Of a DNA stretch of 64,000 nt, positions 33,900 to 47,250 are shown in pieces (within the stretch, counting starts at the first letter, position 1; every line of letters starts with the position of its first letter). Location of the stretch: NCBI GenBank assembly GCA_947683625.1, contig CANTUR010000460.1, positions 425,001 to 489,000 of the forward strand, in the 5' to 3' direction. Source of the DNA: Mallotus nudiflorus (lineage: Eukaryota > Streptophyta > Magnoliopsida > Malpighiales > Euphorbiaceae). The position numbers were made by a program, and so were the translations under genes. The notes below the pieces were generated by a model that worked only from the letters and a program-made list of their open reading frames with translations, did no database searches and was not told the DNA's origin.

Positions 33900-34830
33900 A
33901 ACAAAAGAAGAGATTTTTGCACAAAGTTGGATAATGTTTATAGGAGGAGCCTTTCCTTTACAATATTGGGGGAGATAGGTTAATTATGTGTTACATTCCT
34001 GATTTAGAGGTACATGATGTTCTTTCCCAATGTTATATCTTAGTTTATGGAAGTCACTATGGCATAACAAATATACTTGCTAAAGTGTTAGAGTGTGGAT
34101 TCTTTTGACTCACTTTATTTAGAGATGGTAAAGAGTATATGCTCCACTATGATAGATTCTAATGCACAAGCAACATTTCCAAGAGGCAAGAGATGCCACT
34201 TTCATTAATCCAAGAAGTTGAGATTTTTTATTTATAGGGTCCTTTCCACCTTTTGGAATTGATTCATCCTTATTAGAGATGATTATATGTCTAAATGAGC
34301 AAGAGCATTTGCTTCACTAACTGATGATGCCAAGGTTGTGATTAAATTCCTTAAGAAGCTATTTACAAGGTTTGGGGTTCCTCAAGCCATTATTAATGAT
34401 GGAGACTCACATTTTTGCAATAAATAATTTGAGTCTGTACTTAAGAAATATAGGGTACATCATAGGGTGGCAACTCCATATCACCCCTAGATAAGTGAGC
34501 AAGCAAAGATGACTAATCGTGAGCTTAAAAAGATACTAGAAGACAATTAGAACTTTAAGAAAAGATTGGGCCATGAAGTTAGATAATGCATTATAGGCAT
34601 ACCATACAATGTTTAAGGCACCTATTGGTCTCTCACCATATAAGCTAAATTTTAGAAAAGCTTGTCACATTCTTGTTGATTTGGAGCATTGAAATTATTG
34701 GGCAATCAATTTGTTAAATTTTGATATGCAAGTTATGAATGAAAAAATACTGTTGGAACTAAATGAGCTCTATGAGACTAGATTTCATGCCTATGAAAAT
34801 GTCAATTTGTTCAAGGATCAAATAAAGAAG
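33900..34830 (+). pseudogene. Element B integrase pseudogene
   Basis: Worn integrase pieces: MCYIPDLEVHDVLSQCY with SHYG, then FGVPQAIINDGDSHF (second catalytic Asp region), KKYRVHHRVATPYHP, QAKMTNRELKKILE, and later FKAPIGLSPYKLNF and HILVDLEH. Stops and shifts are frequent. No chromodomain follows, as expected outside the chromoviruses. Confidence 0.75.
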
Positions 34831-36244
34831 TGGCATGATGCTTATATCTTTAAAATGGTTTTCAAGGTAGGTTATTTTGGGTAGTTATTTAACTCTAGAT
34901 TACGGTTGTTTCTAGGAAAGTTGAAATTAAGGTAGAGTGATCCATTTCAAGTAGTACATGTTTTTCCATATGGAGCTCTAGAGTTGATGAACATAATGAT
35001 GAGACGTTTAAAGCTAATGGACATCGATATAAGGTATATTGTGGTGGCTTAATGCCTTAGGAGAAGGCTAGTCTTACTTTATAATCATAACATTAATGCT
35101 AAAAATAAGGAGTTGGTTAAGCTAATGACCTTAAATTATAACTTTTTACTTATTTTAAATTATTTACTTTTATTTTTTTTCATTTAGTTTGAGTTCTATT
35201 TAGCTGTGATTGTTTATTTTATTTTATTTCTTGCTTATTATGTATTGTTTGCCTATGCTTGATTTTCAAATCAAGGGCAATGTGAAGATTAAGTGTGGGG
35301 GAGGGGTTTGCATGTGATAAGCATTTTTCTAGTTTTTATTTTTATCTTTAATTTTTTTAATCTCTTTTGCTAGCCCCTTTAAGATTGATTTTTAGGAAAT
35401 GTAGTTATTGTAGGTATTAAATGTTGCATGTAAATACTTGATTTTTTGCAATTTATCATTATGATGAGTTGGATACATTGAATGTGATCTTCTTGAATAT
35501 GTGTGATAATCTTCTTTTAATGCTTAATTTGTGATTTTCAAGTTGGATTTATAGCTTAGTTAAAAAATTTTGATATTTTAATGAACTTAATGATTACTTT
35601 TCTTTGAACAATTAAATTTTATGAATTAATATTTGAGAAAAATGTTTATAAGTAAGAATAAATTTTAATCTTTAGTTTGCTTTATGGGTTTAACACATTA
35701 TATGTTAGCTTTATAAAAAAAGAAATAAAATTTCTCTTATATTAAGTAGCTAAAAAATTAAATTTTTAAATCTTTATATGTTCCAAAACTACTCCAATGC
35801 TCTAAAAAAAGTATGAGTATCTAAATGACCCATTCGATGGTATTCACACTTAGTAGTGCGGGAACAATGAAGGATATTAAGGGTAGGAAGACTGGTAAGA
35901 AAAAAAAAAGTAGAAGTATATAAATAAATAATGCTACCTTTTGTGTGTTCAATTCTAGAGTTACTAATATTGAGACAAATGTTTTATTTGCTTTCTTTTT
36001 TTTTTTTTTGGATGTTAACTTATAAAGTTTTGATAATTCAATTGGGAAGCTTGCTCTCCATTTAGTAATTCTTATGTCTTTAGCTTTGAGTTATCAGTTT
36101 AGTTTGTAGTTATAACTTTTATATTAATTAGAGATTGTTATAGATGGTTGAGTAAAGTTTGCCATTGTGTTTAATTAGTTATGTTGATATATGTTCTTAT
36201 ATGTTTTATTAAAGGACAATTATATATTTAAGTGTGGGGGTATT
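34831..36244 (+). other. Element B 3' non-coding region and polypurine tract
   Basis: After integrase comes the clade-typical block GGTTAAGCTAATGACCTTAA (35116 on). G-rich tracts AAGTGTGGGGGAGGGG (35299) and AAGTGTGGGGGTATT (36229) follow; the latter directly abuts the 3' LTR and is the likely primer for plus-strand synthesis. A block at about 35795-35890 is shared with element C (11948-12050). No envelope-like frame is recognisable. Confidence 0.65.
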
Positions 36245-37740
36245 TGATGAGAGTTGAATATTACATATTTATAGCTTATTTATATTTACTTTAAAGATTT
36301 ATTTAATGAAAAATATGAGTTGATTTGTTAGTTTTTATGAAGTAGAAGCATATTGGAGATTAAAAAGCAATTTCAGAGTTATGTTGATTCAACCTCTTAG
36401 ATTCCATAAAGATTTTGACATCCTTGAAGTTTCAGAATAAGAAAGAGGACTTCTAGACATTTGAAGTAGATATTTTATGCTTTCCTAATTGAACTTACTT
36501 GTCAAAATTTGAGTTCATTTGAGTTTGAAAGTCTTGAGTTGACATTGGCATATATAGCATTCATTCTAATTAGTACAACTCATAGTATTTCAGCAATCTT
36601 ACTTCTATAGCTACAACTGAACAGCTCAGGCTCCAAGCGAAAATTGGGTTACAAGTCAGAGCTAAAACATGAACTACTTGATAGGGTTGTGTATTAAAGT
36701 GAAGATGGTAAGAGCCATACATGAATGTGTGCCTAAAGTGACATAGCTATGCTTGATTTGAAAAATAGTGGATTGCAAAAAAACTAACTAGGCATGAGTG
36801 TGCACGAAAACACGCATGGTCATGCACCTTAAAACTACTTTTAAAGGAAAGTTATTTTTAGGGCAACTTGAGGGGAGCTATTGAAGAAGAATTTTGGGGG
36901 ATTTTTGGTGGAGAATTCTAAAGGAGAACACCATTAAAAAACACAAAAAGAACCCTAGAATATCAAACAAACCATAAAAAAGTGAAGATTCAACATTAAT
37001 CTTAACTATTTTCTTCTTCTTCTTTTTCTCTTTCTTATAGTTTTGTTATGGGGTTTTCTTGTAAATTTTTGTGGGTTAATAACAATATGTTAGGCTAAAT
37101 TTTTCTTTGTTATGGATTAATAATCCAAACATGATCTAGGCTTTCAATTTAATATCTCATTAGTTGTTGTATTATTCTTAATAGTTGTTATTATTTGATC
37201 ACCAATAATATGATTTTAATTAAAATTATGCATTGAGAGATGGTAGTTCTAATAGATTTACAAACATAATTTCAATTTAATTCAAAATTAGAGATAAATT
37301 GAGTTGATAAATTCCTTTTTGAGATGTGCTTCATAATTCATGATTTTGATATTTAAGTACTTAGATTGCAATATGAATTGAGTCTTTATTGCATTGATTG
37401 ATAATTGTGAAGATGCTCGAGAGAGATTGATTAATGCTTTAGGAAAACTTGGGATATGCATAGCTAATTGAGTAGTAAATTTGGATGGTTTAATGATTGT
37501 AAGGTGATTTATTTCCTAGCAATTTTTATAAATATAATTTATTTATTAATTTCGTTAAATTATTTCTCTATTTATTGAAGTAGATATCTTCAATTCATAA
37601 TATAGATTAATTTTGCATACATTTATTTTTAGCCTTAGATGATAAGAGGTTGGTAAATAGGTCATTGGATCAATATCTTTATGAGACGATATTTTTTATA
37701 CTACTTGTCAATATTGTGCACTTGTGGTTTACCCACAATA
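36245..37740 (+). repeat. 3' LTR of element B
   Basis: It starts TGATGAGAGTTG and ends CCCACAATA, and is uninterrupted. It preserves the pre-insertion form of the element A target at about 36867-36880 (GCAACTTGAGGGGAGC). Confidence 0.85.
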
Positions 37741-37745
37741 ATCCT

Positions 37746-39590
37746 AGATCTAATAAACACCTTCTAAAAGTTAACATTGATATGTGTATTTCATCCATTT
37801 ATTCACACAAATAACAGATGTGCAAAAAATGTTCATGTAACATCATAATAAGAAAAGCACATAAGAGAATTTAATTGTGCATGTTTATAGATTATGTAGT
37901 AAAATTATGTGAAACAAATGGAATAATAAAAAAAAAGGTGTTTCTAGATAACATACAAAATTGATAAAAATGTAAAATCACATAGTAGCTGAAATTGGGA
38001 TATTTATTATCATAGGACCCACAAATGATGCTTATAGACTAAAAATATGACTTTTAATGCTAAGTTGTGAGTATGATGTGCATTTGGCATTTCAAATTGA
38101 AAAGTAAATGGCATGAACTTTGAGATGAACATTTAAGGATTCAACCCTCAATGTTTGCACATATAGTAATTATTACGAATTCCATACAATTATTATAACA
38201 TCAGTACAGAGTTAATAACGATATGAATTCCATGCAAATGATACGATTTTGATGAAAAAGTCAATTTTATGCCAAAATGTGTAAAAATGCAGTTTTGAAT
38301 GAAAATGACAAAAAAAAAAAGTGATTTTAGTACCAAGGATACAATTATGAATATAAGAAATGACATTTTTATAATAAGATCATAAAAATTCAATTAGCAT
38401 GTGAAAGTAACATTTTGTAATGTTAAAATGATTTGCTTAACCAAAAGTGGAAACTTTATATGAAAAAGGCAATTTTTTTAATGCAAAAATGTATCACTTA
38501 TGACCAAGAGTAATTATTAATAATAAGATGCGATAACTTTCAATGAATGAAGCAAAATGCATATGAGAGTTATAAAATTATAACTTTTATTGTAAAAATG
38601 ATATTTTAAAAGGATCGTATTGTAAGCTAGAAAAATGCAAAATAATATAGTTACAAAACGAGCCCTAAATATAATAAAGCCGATCTTGCTTATAACATGT
38701 GTTGTACTTTTACTTATTATTGAACTTAAATATTACCTAAATTGTGTGTTAGATTGAGTAGTTTCTAACTATAATTTTTCACTGTTTGACAAAAATAAAT
38801 TTTATCTTGATTTGGAATAATGGATTGTCCATATCATTGTCATTAAATTTTAGGAACTTATGCTTAGATGAACCTCCATAAGAATTTCAATTGAGGAGCA
38901 AAAGTTTAATTCATGTGACGAAGCATAAAATTTATTGTCAGAAATAACATCATTATTATTGATGTTATCTTACATAGGACATTTACCTAAATGAGAACCT
39001 CTTTGTATATCTTTATTAACAATTTTCTCAAATAAAACACCATCATTTTCATCCTCCAAATCATATTCTAAATCATTAAATTATTTTCTTTCTCTAAATT
39101 TTTTTAATCATCTTCAACATTATTTTCACCATTCTCAATACTGTCTTTTTTAAGGTTCTTTTCATTTTTAGTAACCTTTACATCCTCCACTACTACCTTC
39201 ACATTCATTATTTTACTCTTTCTACTTTGACATGCACATTGCTATCTTGCAAACCGTCATGCAAATAAACAAGAATGACTCTAGATGCATACATAATGAT
39301 GTTGATGTTTCAATAGCATCAGAGCCATTAACCAATTCTTGATCCATTCATATGATTATTCTTAAGGTGCAATTAGAAAAACTCTTTCCTTTAATACTCA
39401 ACCCTAATTGAATGGCCATAACATCCATCTCTAACTTAGATATTCTATCTAAGCTACAAATATCTATAAACCTAACCAATTTATTCTCATAATTATCGTT
39501 AGGTCTCTAAGCTATGTAATGTTACAAAATACTTTATCATTATTATACTACAATAAATAAATAAAAGCTCCACTCACTGTCCATTTAAAA
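37746..39590. other. AT-rich intergenic DNA with a possible worn minus-strand coding relic
   Basis: No family was recognised. At 38830-39530 the minus strand has less random composition and readable pieces such as NKLVRFIDI, SLDRISKLEMDVMAIQLG, LSIKGKSFSNCTLRI and a Glu/Lys-rich stretch, broken by stops. It could be a decayed transposase or host protein piece; function unknown. Confidence 0.35.
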
Positions 39591-41070
39591 TGCAACATCC
39601 GTGACCTGAGTATATGATTAGAAAATTAAAATTTTAATTTAATATTGATCTTAAGCCTTAATTTGGAAAAAATAAAAGGATAAAGTGTTTAATTGAAAAC
39701 GAAACAAAAACAAGAAAGAGTGAAATTAAAAGGAATTAAAGAAAGTGGAGGATTAATTAAAAATAAAAGAAAAGCAATGGATAACAGTATAAAAGTGTGG
39801 ATGATGTGTTAAGCATGTAGACATAAAATGAGACACTTATTAAAAAAAAAAGAGAGAATTGCATTCTTTATGAACTTAGAAAAAAGGAGCTTTAGCCCCG
39901 GGTTTTTTGCACAACTTGAAAAACTAAAAGAAGAGAGGACCAATGGGTAGTGCTGAATTTTTGCTACAATTCAGGTTCAACTACGTGAGATTTCCTTGCA
40001 TGTTAACATTTCTTTAAAGGTTTAAGTTTTGTCAAAGCATTTATGTTGGTGTTAGTTACTCTATATTATAGTTTCATAGGTGATCAATAAGTTTAAGGAG
40101 GATACAAGAAATTGGTTTTTAGTTGAAAATATTGAGTGCAATTTCTTCTATTCTATCTATTAACTTTTTATTCAAAATTTCTTTAGATTAGTTGAAGAAA
40201 TCTCTGTTGATAATTTAAGCTTGTAAACGTCCAAGATTTTGTTAAATATTGGTTGTGCACTGAGTTGTAATTTTTGGTCTTGGTGAATCTTTGTTTCTGC
40301 TTTTTCATCTTAGAAACTTTAATTTGCTAAAATTAGCACTAATATTGCATTTGTATATGTTAAAAATATTTGGCTTCATAAAAATGAACTTGGTTGATTG
40401 AAGGTTGTTAATTAAGTTAAATAGGTTAAAAAATACCTGTGATTTTATGGAATTTAAGTTAAACCATGTTACTAAATGTTTTGAGCAAAAATCAGTTGAA
40501 TTCTAATTAATTTAAGTTGATGTCAATTTGCAAAAAAAAGAAAAAGACTAAATATTGCTAAAGTTATGCCAAAATATTTTAGGATGGAGCTTGAGTATTA
40601 TGACAATACCCCAGTACCCTCACACATGCCTTTTCAGTTAAGCATAGAGAGAATACCACTAAGGTGATGCCTTAATGAATTGGGATGATGTCCTAGTGCT
40701 ATGTAGACACCTTAGTGGCCTATAACTAAGCCCAAACTTAGTTAAAACATAACTAAACCATAGAAACTAAACCTATGATGCATATACGAGTATAGTAGTA
40801 GAGTTATTACTTATAAGTGACTTGTAACATAAACAAAACCTATACTTTAAACAATCATGATTAAGTGATCTTAAAGAACTATACTCAATTTATTAATTTG
40901 CTTTTAATTTGGCTATAAAGTCTATATTTCAACTTATGCATATACCAAAAATGCTAAAAGCGTCTTAGAAATTAGAAATTTCAAGAATTATTCAAGTCTC
41001 TGTCATAGAGCCAAAGTAATAAAAAAATTCCTTGAAAACCAAGATGTGTATATTTCTAAAAATCACATCA
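39591..41070 (+). mobile_element. Possible solo-LTR relic
   Basis: The stretch starts TGCAACATCCGTGACC and ends near AATCACATCA. It is non-coding throughout and contains an 11-bp perfect inverted repeat (40656-40666 and 40708-40718). The overall texture resembles a gypsy LTR, but no second copy lies in the window, so this is only a suggestion. Confidence 0.3.
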
Positions 41071-41731
41071 GGTATGTTAAAATGAAAAATAATTTTATGA
41101 TTACTCAAATTACACCATTGAAAAATAAAGGAAAATTATCTAATAATATAATGTGATATAACTATAATAATTATATAAGAGTTTAAGTATTTATGTAAGA
41201 GGAAATGTGAGTTTAGTTGAGATAATATTTGTCAACTTGTTGATAACTGTCTTTGAGACAACACATAGACTCATTATGTCACTAGGGTGAATTTAAATGG
41301 ATCAATATGTTTGCATACAGACGATATTGTATTTTGAGATATAGTTAGTAAGAACTGTATCAGTGAGTTATCGTGATGTGTGTTAGGTAGATTCATAGTG
41401 TAATGTGATAGGGTATCATATTTTAGTGGTGATATATTCAATATAACAAAAATGTGAATATGTGATGATAATCTTTAATGCTCAAACTTCATAAGGAACA
41501 ATACAATCAATAAAATTAAATAATGCAGAGAATGAGTAATGTGGAAATGGGATTGAACCAACACTCTAATGAAAAAAAAGAAAGAAAGAAATTGTATTTG
41601 AGAATTGAAAAGTTGAACTTAAAAGTATACTACATCTGAAATGAAATCATAAAATAATCATAATATGCTAAACCTAGATCTTTCATTTTGGTTGAGCACT
41701 CTCTTTATAATAATAATTATTATTCTATTAT

Positions 41732-42840
41732 GTTGACCTTAGCAATAATCAATCTTGATTTTGATATTAACAAACTTAATTTTGAGAATTTAATGTTTTT
41801 TGTTTAAGTGTGATTATAAGCATAAGTACAATATTACTCTCAATGAAAGCAAGTCATAATTCAGCTCAGCAGAGGGCTGCAATTGAAGCAAGGTTGCCAT
41901 GGTGATAAAATGTTGAGGGCTATGACTGAAGCAAGGCTGCCACAGTGACAAAATGTTGAGCGCTGCGACTAAAGTCCTGCTTCCATAGTGACATCAAACT
42001 TAAAAAAACTTTCAACAAACATATTTTTATAATTATTGAAGGAAAAAAAAAATAAACGTTTGAGACATAATCATTGGCTCCAATAACCATATTTTTGAAG
42101 CTTAATATATATATATGTGATCTAGAGTTGAGATAACAAGAACAACACATTACATTACTATTTGATTATCAAAAAACTATTTAAGCATTCATTAAACTTC
42201 ATTTTTATTTATATCAATATTCTTTTTATTGATTAAATCTTGTGAGAGTTGGTTATGTGACAAAAATAGGACTTCATCTTCATCTAATTCTTGGGATAGA
42301 TTAGACGGGAAGTGAGGTATATTTCTAGTGGAATTGGTTGAAGTGTTTAGCCATTAAAACACTTGGGAATTGGTTGAAGAGTTAGCCTTAAAACTATTGT
42401 TTGTGTAAGGTTAAAGAGTAAGCCTTAAGCTCTTGTAATCTCAATCTTATGAATAAGATGTTAGATATTGAAAAATTCTAACTTGGGGATAAGTTAAATG
42501 GAGAAGAATGATTGTTGAGAATCCAAATTCCTTAAATTTTTGTATTCATTGTTCTTCCTATTATATTCTTTTTCAATTCTTGTTCATTTCTTAAATTCAT
42601 TTTAATTTTTCTAAAATCCTTCATTACCCTTATCCACCCCTCATCTAAGGCACTTTCATATTATTCTTTGACCATGCTTATTCTCTTGGATGCTCTCTGT
42701 TGTATAAGCTATTTTTTTTTATATTATTTATATTAACTAGGTAATTTTCTTATGAAATTACACACACTCAATTTTCTTATGTATTCCAATATAGATGTAT
42801 ACTTTTGCTTTTGTATAGTTAGAGTTTATCATAATATGGC
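41732..42840 (+). mobile_element. Possible Copia-type LTR relic
   Basis: TGTTGACC followed by TTTTGATATTAACAAACTT, a GAAGCAAG-type middle part, and a later GGAATTGGTTGAAG / TTGTGTAAGG / GTAAGCCTTAAGCTCTTGT block resemble Copia LTRs of plants. No internal coding region or primer site is present, and the right edge is not defined. Confidence 0.3.
41872..41996 (+). repeat. Three-copy minisatellite, unit about 46 bases
   Basis: Copies of GAAGCAAGG(T/C)TGCCA followed by GTGA.AAAATGTTGAG repeat three times, the third shortened and altered. It lies inside the possible Copia LTR relic. Confidence 0.75.
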
Positions 42841-42963
42841 TATGCAATGAGCCACAATGACTTATGAGGTGACCACGATTGAGACATTAGTGAAGTATAT
42901 TATATGTCATGAAATAGATGTAGAGCTTACCTTTCGTGTTGTAGTTGAGCCTATAGGAGCTTT

Positions 42964-43084
42964 AGTTCGTATATTTGTTGTTCGTGAGGAGTACCTTAAC
43001 CGTGTCTTGTCACCATTTGATTTTTCTATCAAACCTCCGAGGATGTGTAGGTCACCCTAACCATGATTTGAGTCAAGATTGACA
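42964..43084 (+). repeat. Flanking direct repeat X, left copy
   Basis: About 120 bases ending GGATTGACA or AGATTGACA lie directly before element D. A second copy (53222-53342) lies directly after its truncated LTR. Shared blocks include ATATTTGTTGTT, CACCATTTGATTTTTCTATC-type sequence and GAGGATGTGT. Roughly one base in ten differs. A short open frame (42857-43060) runs through this copy but has no recognisable relatives. Confidence 0.9.
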
Positions 43085-45842
43085 TGTAATGACCTGAACT
43101 AAAAGGTACGTGACTAGCACTAGCGAATGTGGATACATAAAGTACTTGAAACCCATAGTAAGCTTTAAATTTTTTTATGAAATAAACACAATACACTTAA
43201 CAATAAACCAATAATAAACCAACAATAAATGCACAATATCAAATACATATAATAATATTCTTCAAATACAACAGCGTTTCAATACATGATATAAAGAACA
43301 CAAGTTCATAGATAACTACTGCGGTGCCTAGAATTTAATTATACAATATATCTATCAGTCTAACATACATAGTGCCGCCAATGAAGAATGAACCCGGCGC
43401 AGACAAGGGATACTAAGGAGTTGACTGTGAGGTCCTAAAAAAAATAGGTTGAGGGGAATCAGACCTCATTGAGTAAATTAATACTATAAAATGCATGCTA
43501 GTTTATAAAAACATTTATTAAAACCTCTTTTGAAAATAAATGTAAATAAAGTAATCATAATCCTTAAAATCATTTAATTTTCACAATAATATTTAAATAA
43601 AATCTATTTATAATTCTTAAATCAATTTAATATAAAATCCATGTAAGAAAATATATAGAATAATGATTTTTGGGGAAAGTCTAGTAGAACACCTAAACCT
43701 TAAATATAATAATATTTCAACTCTCTTTAATCCAAGTGACTGCTATCCTGAGAGCAAGCTCAACCAAGTTACTACCACAATCATTTCACTTATTCCATAT
43801 TGATGTCCTAAGAGCAAGCTCAACTGAGTTACATCCCTTTTTTTGATCCGAGAGCACTAGCTCTAACCATTTACACTTGCCCGAGAGCACATGCTCCACC
43901 GAGCCTATTTCACACTTTAAACACATACAAGGATCTCACTCGTGCGCACGTGGTCCTAGTGACACCCACTAGGTAGCACGTTCTACCATTATCTCCAAAT
44001 CAATTTAAATTATAAATAAATAAAATCATTAAATAATAAATAATTAAATGATTAAATAATAGCCAAATAAAATATCACAAAGTAATTTTTCTTAACCATA
44101 CTTTCAATTTTGACTTGCAAATATAAAATAAATGATCACGCATATGACAATATAAATATATTCATATTGTAATCATATACTCATTTCTTTATTATATTTA
44201 ATTATTTGAAAATATAATAAAAACATGCACCACACACATTTCATAAAATTAATTCACAGGTTGAGCGTGTCGGGCGATGTGTTCTCTTCTGCCCTGGTGC
44301 TACAGCTTGTATCCCAAAGTTCTTTAAAATAAATAATATTTATTTAAAATACGCTCATAAAATAAAAGAAAATAAATTCATGAAAATTCTCAAAAATTAT
44401 GAAAACTATAGAATTGAAGAAACTAACTCGACCAAAGACACAAAGTCAATTAAAACTAGATATTCGGCACAAGTCGATGTCACGTTTTACAAAAAATCTA
44501 TGAAAATTCGGCAGAGTCTTCTCTGTAAAACGGACCTCTCTCTACTAAAATAGAGTTATTCCTATAAGAAAATATACTTATATTCACAACACAGTTCTAC
44601 ACTCGGGTCAGGTTCCCAAACTACGCACAATTCCCAATCGAGATCACTAAAACACTACCACTAAAACTAATTTAAATCATAAAAATACATAGAAAAATTT
44701 TATCAAAATCTAATTTGGTTATAAAACAAATTCTTTTAAATAATGATATACAAAAAATCCAAATTTTCATTTAATCCAATAAAATTCCTTATTTAACATA
44801 TAATATCTATATTTAAGAATTATAAATTATAAAATTTCAAAAATTCATAAAAATGTATATTAGTATTAATATTAATTAAATCAACCAAATAATTAAGTAC
44901 TATAATATTTGCATACATTATATTATTTCCGGAAAAATTAATCAATAATTAACAAAATATATAAAAATACTAATTTAACTAATAAAATTATTTTATGCCT
45001 TCTAAAATTAAAATTATCATTATACACAATAATTGAACTACAAATTTACTAAAACCCAATTAAAATAAGTTTATACAATTTTTCTCTAAAAATTCATAAC
45101 TTAAAATCTATAATTAATTTTAACAAACTTGCTTCACAAGATAAACTCTAAAAAATATATAGAATTTAATAAAAATAAGAAAAAATTCGTATCTCGGGAC
45201 GGTGTGAACACTAACCGACACCAGAAAAATTCAAAATTTCCAAATAATTTCAGAAAATTAAACAAAAGTTACCCTTACATAGCTAATGATATCTACAACA
45301 AGATTACTAAAGGAAATTAAGTCTAAGACTCAACAAAAAATTCAAACATCAACAAAATACCAAAAATATAAAATTTACATTTACCTCGATCTACAACGAT
45401 CCGAACGGTGGATCGACGATCCGAGAGTAGATTATTGAAGGTTGGAATATGAGGAATCCATAGGCACAGGAATCACGACCATCCAATGTCAGAATCTTCA
45501 TCGGAGTTCAAAATAAATCCAACCAAATAAGGGCAAAATGGGAAAAAGGGAAAGATGGGGCTACTGCTGGTGCGTCGTGGAGGAGCTAGGCTACTGCCAA
45601 CATGTCGTGGTGGTGCTAGGTTGGTGTTGGTGGCGGAGGCATAGTGGCCATGGTGGAAGGAAGAAAGGAAGAAAAAAAAGAAATGGTGAGGAAGAAGAAA
45701 AGAGTTGGCCTGATTTTTTTTTTCATGCTATCCTTTTTTTTTAGAAAATATAAAAGTATAATAATTAAAAATTAAAAAAAAAATCTACTTTCAATAACCA
45801 TACCCTTTAATTTACAAGCATATATATATTCGGGTCTTTACA
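43085..45842 (-). repeat. 3' LTR of element D (complete)
   Basis: In sense orientation it begins TGTAAAGACCCGAATA at 45842 and ends GGTCATTACA at 43085. It contains a GC-richer leader segment (about 45400-45700), a donor-like ATCGAG|GTAAATG at 45385/45384, the hairpin block at 44540-44555 and a GCTCTC array (plus-strand cores at 43750, 43810, 43850, 43883). Confidence 0.88.
43745..43915 (-). repeat. GCTCTC-core array in element D 3' LTR
   Basis: Plus-strand GAGAGC or AAGAGC cores at 43750, 43810, 43850 and 43883. The 5' LTR copy has them at 51498, 51558, 51599 and 51642. Spacing is shorter (about 33-60) than in A and E. Confidence 0.75.
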
Positions 45843-45857
45843 GTCTTCCCTCCTAAG
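45843..45857 (-). other. Polypurine tract of element D
   Basis: Minus-strand CTTAGGAGGGAAGAC directly before the 3' LTR start. Confidence 0.8.
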
Positions 45858-45911
45858 AAAATTTTTGTCCTCAAATTTAAATAACTAAATAAAAAGAAAT
45901 ACAAATATTTG

Positions 45912-47250
45912 CTACTGAAAAAGATAAGGGTACGTCGCCTACATTCCTACCTCTGTCTCCCACGTGCAGTCCTCTACCGCATGATTTCTCCATAACACCT
46001 TCACCATCGGAATCTCCTTAGTGCGAAGTTAACAAACTTGGTGATCCACTATCACTACTCTTCATACGTCAAATCCTCGTTAAGCTCCACTGTATGAGGC
46101 TGAAGGATCAAAAATATACTTCCTCAACATTGATACATGGAACACTGGGTGAATATGAGACAACTATGGTGGTAACGCCATTCTGTACGCCACTTCGCTA
46201 ACTCTCGATCAAATCTCGAAGGGTCCGATGTATTTGGGAGCTAGCTTACCCTTCTTATCAAACCTCATCGCTCCCTTCATTGGATACACTTTAAGAAACA
46301 ACAAGTCTCCAATAAAGAATGATACATCCTTCCTCTTAGAGTCTGCATAGCTCTTTTGCCTATTGAAGGTTATCCTCAACCTCTGCTAAATGATGGGAAC
46401 TTTCTCAGAAGTCATTTGCACCAATTCCGATCCTATCAATTGTCCCTTGCCAACTTCCCAACATAAAGGCGATCTGCACTTTCTTCTATATAGTGCTTCA
46501 TACAGAGCCATTTCAATATTAGCATGATAACTATTGTTATATGCAAATTCAATCAATGGCAAGTCTACATCCTAATGGCCACCAAAATCCATCACACACA
46601 TCTAAAGCATATCCTCTAAAGTTTGAATGGTCCTCTCAGACTGACTGTCAGTTTGAGGATGAAAGTTGTGCTGAAGTCCAACCTTGTACCTAAAGCCTTA
46701 TGTAATTCTTACAAAAAGATTGAAGTAAAAGTGGCTCCTCTATTGGACACTATATTAATAGGTACTCCATGGAGACAAACAATCTGATTAATATACAATC
46801 TCCCCATCCTGTTAGTATTAATTGGCAGAAAGTGTGCTAACTTAGTTAATCTATCAATTATCACCTAGATAACATCATAGCCACTTGACGTACAAGGCAA
46901 TCCACTTAAAAAATCTATAGCAATTATATCCCACTTCCTCTCTGGGATAGGTAATTGTTGTAAAAATCCTGAAGGCCTCTGGTATTCCAACTTCACCTGC
47001 TGACAAGTGAGACATTTAGACACAAATTCTGCAATGTCTCTATTCATCCCATTCCACCAATATGTATCTTTCAAATCATGATACATCTTGGTAGAACCTA
47101 GATGAATGTTATAAGGAAAAAAATGGGCTTCCTCCATAATCTCCTTCCTTAAATCATCCATATCAGGTACACATAACCTTGTGCCCAAACGTAACGTGCC
47201 CTCACTATCAATAACAAAGTCTCTGGATTGACCTTATTTCACTTCAAACA
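45912..47250 (-). pseudogene. Element D integrase and chromodomain (pseudogene)
   Basis: The open piece at 46865-47188 reads GTRLCVPDMDDLRKEIMEE, HLGSTKMYHDLKDTYWWNG, then CLTCQQVK (intact CxxC half of the zinc finger) and AIDFLSGLP with the first catalytic Asp. Further down the frame is broken. Integrase core and GPF-type pieces are legible across stops, and a chromodomain (about 45912-46110: LTYEE, then VKVLW-type and TWET-type pieces) is split by a frameshift. The coding end is a TAG at 45912. Confidence 0.85.

Larger units (their letters stand above)
16559..37740 (+). mobile_element. Element B: decayed Athila/Tat-like Ty3/gypsy retrotransposon with element A nested in its 5' LTR
   Basis: LTRs start TGATGAG and end CCCACAATA. 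The 5' LTR is split (16559-17253 and 28719-29615) by element A; the 3' LTR (36245-37740) is uninterrupted. The internal region holds a tRNA-Asp-type primer site, relics of gag, protease, RT, RNase H and integrase in that order, a long 3' non-coding region and a purine tract directly before the 3' LTR. The coding region has stops throughout. LTR divergence is clearly higher than that of element A, consistent with B being older. Confidence 0.85.

Noticed and set aside
42857..43060. 67-codon open frame left of element D as a gene
   Set aside because: Too short, no recognisable relatives, and its second half is the flanking repeat whose other copy (53222-53342) does not keep it as part of a longer frame.
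45538..45744. 68-codon open frame with Gly/Trp/Val-rich start
   Set aside because: It lies antisense within the GC-richer leader of element D's LTR and has no family resemblance.
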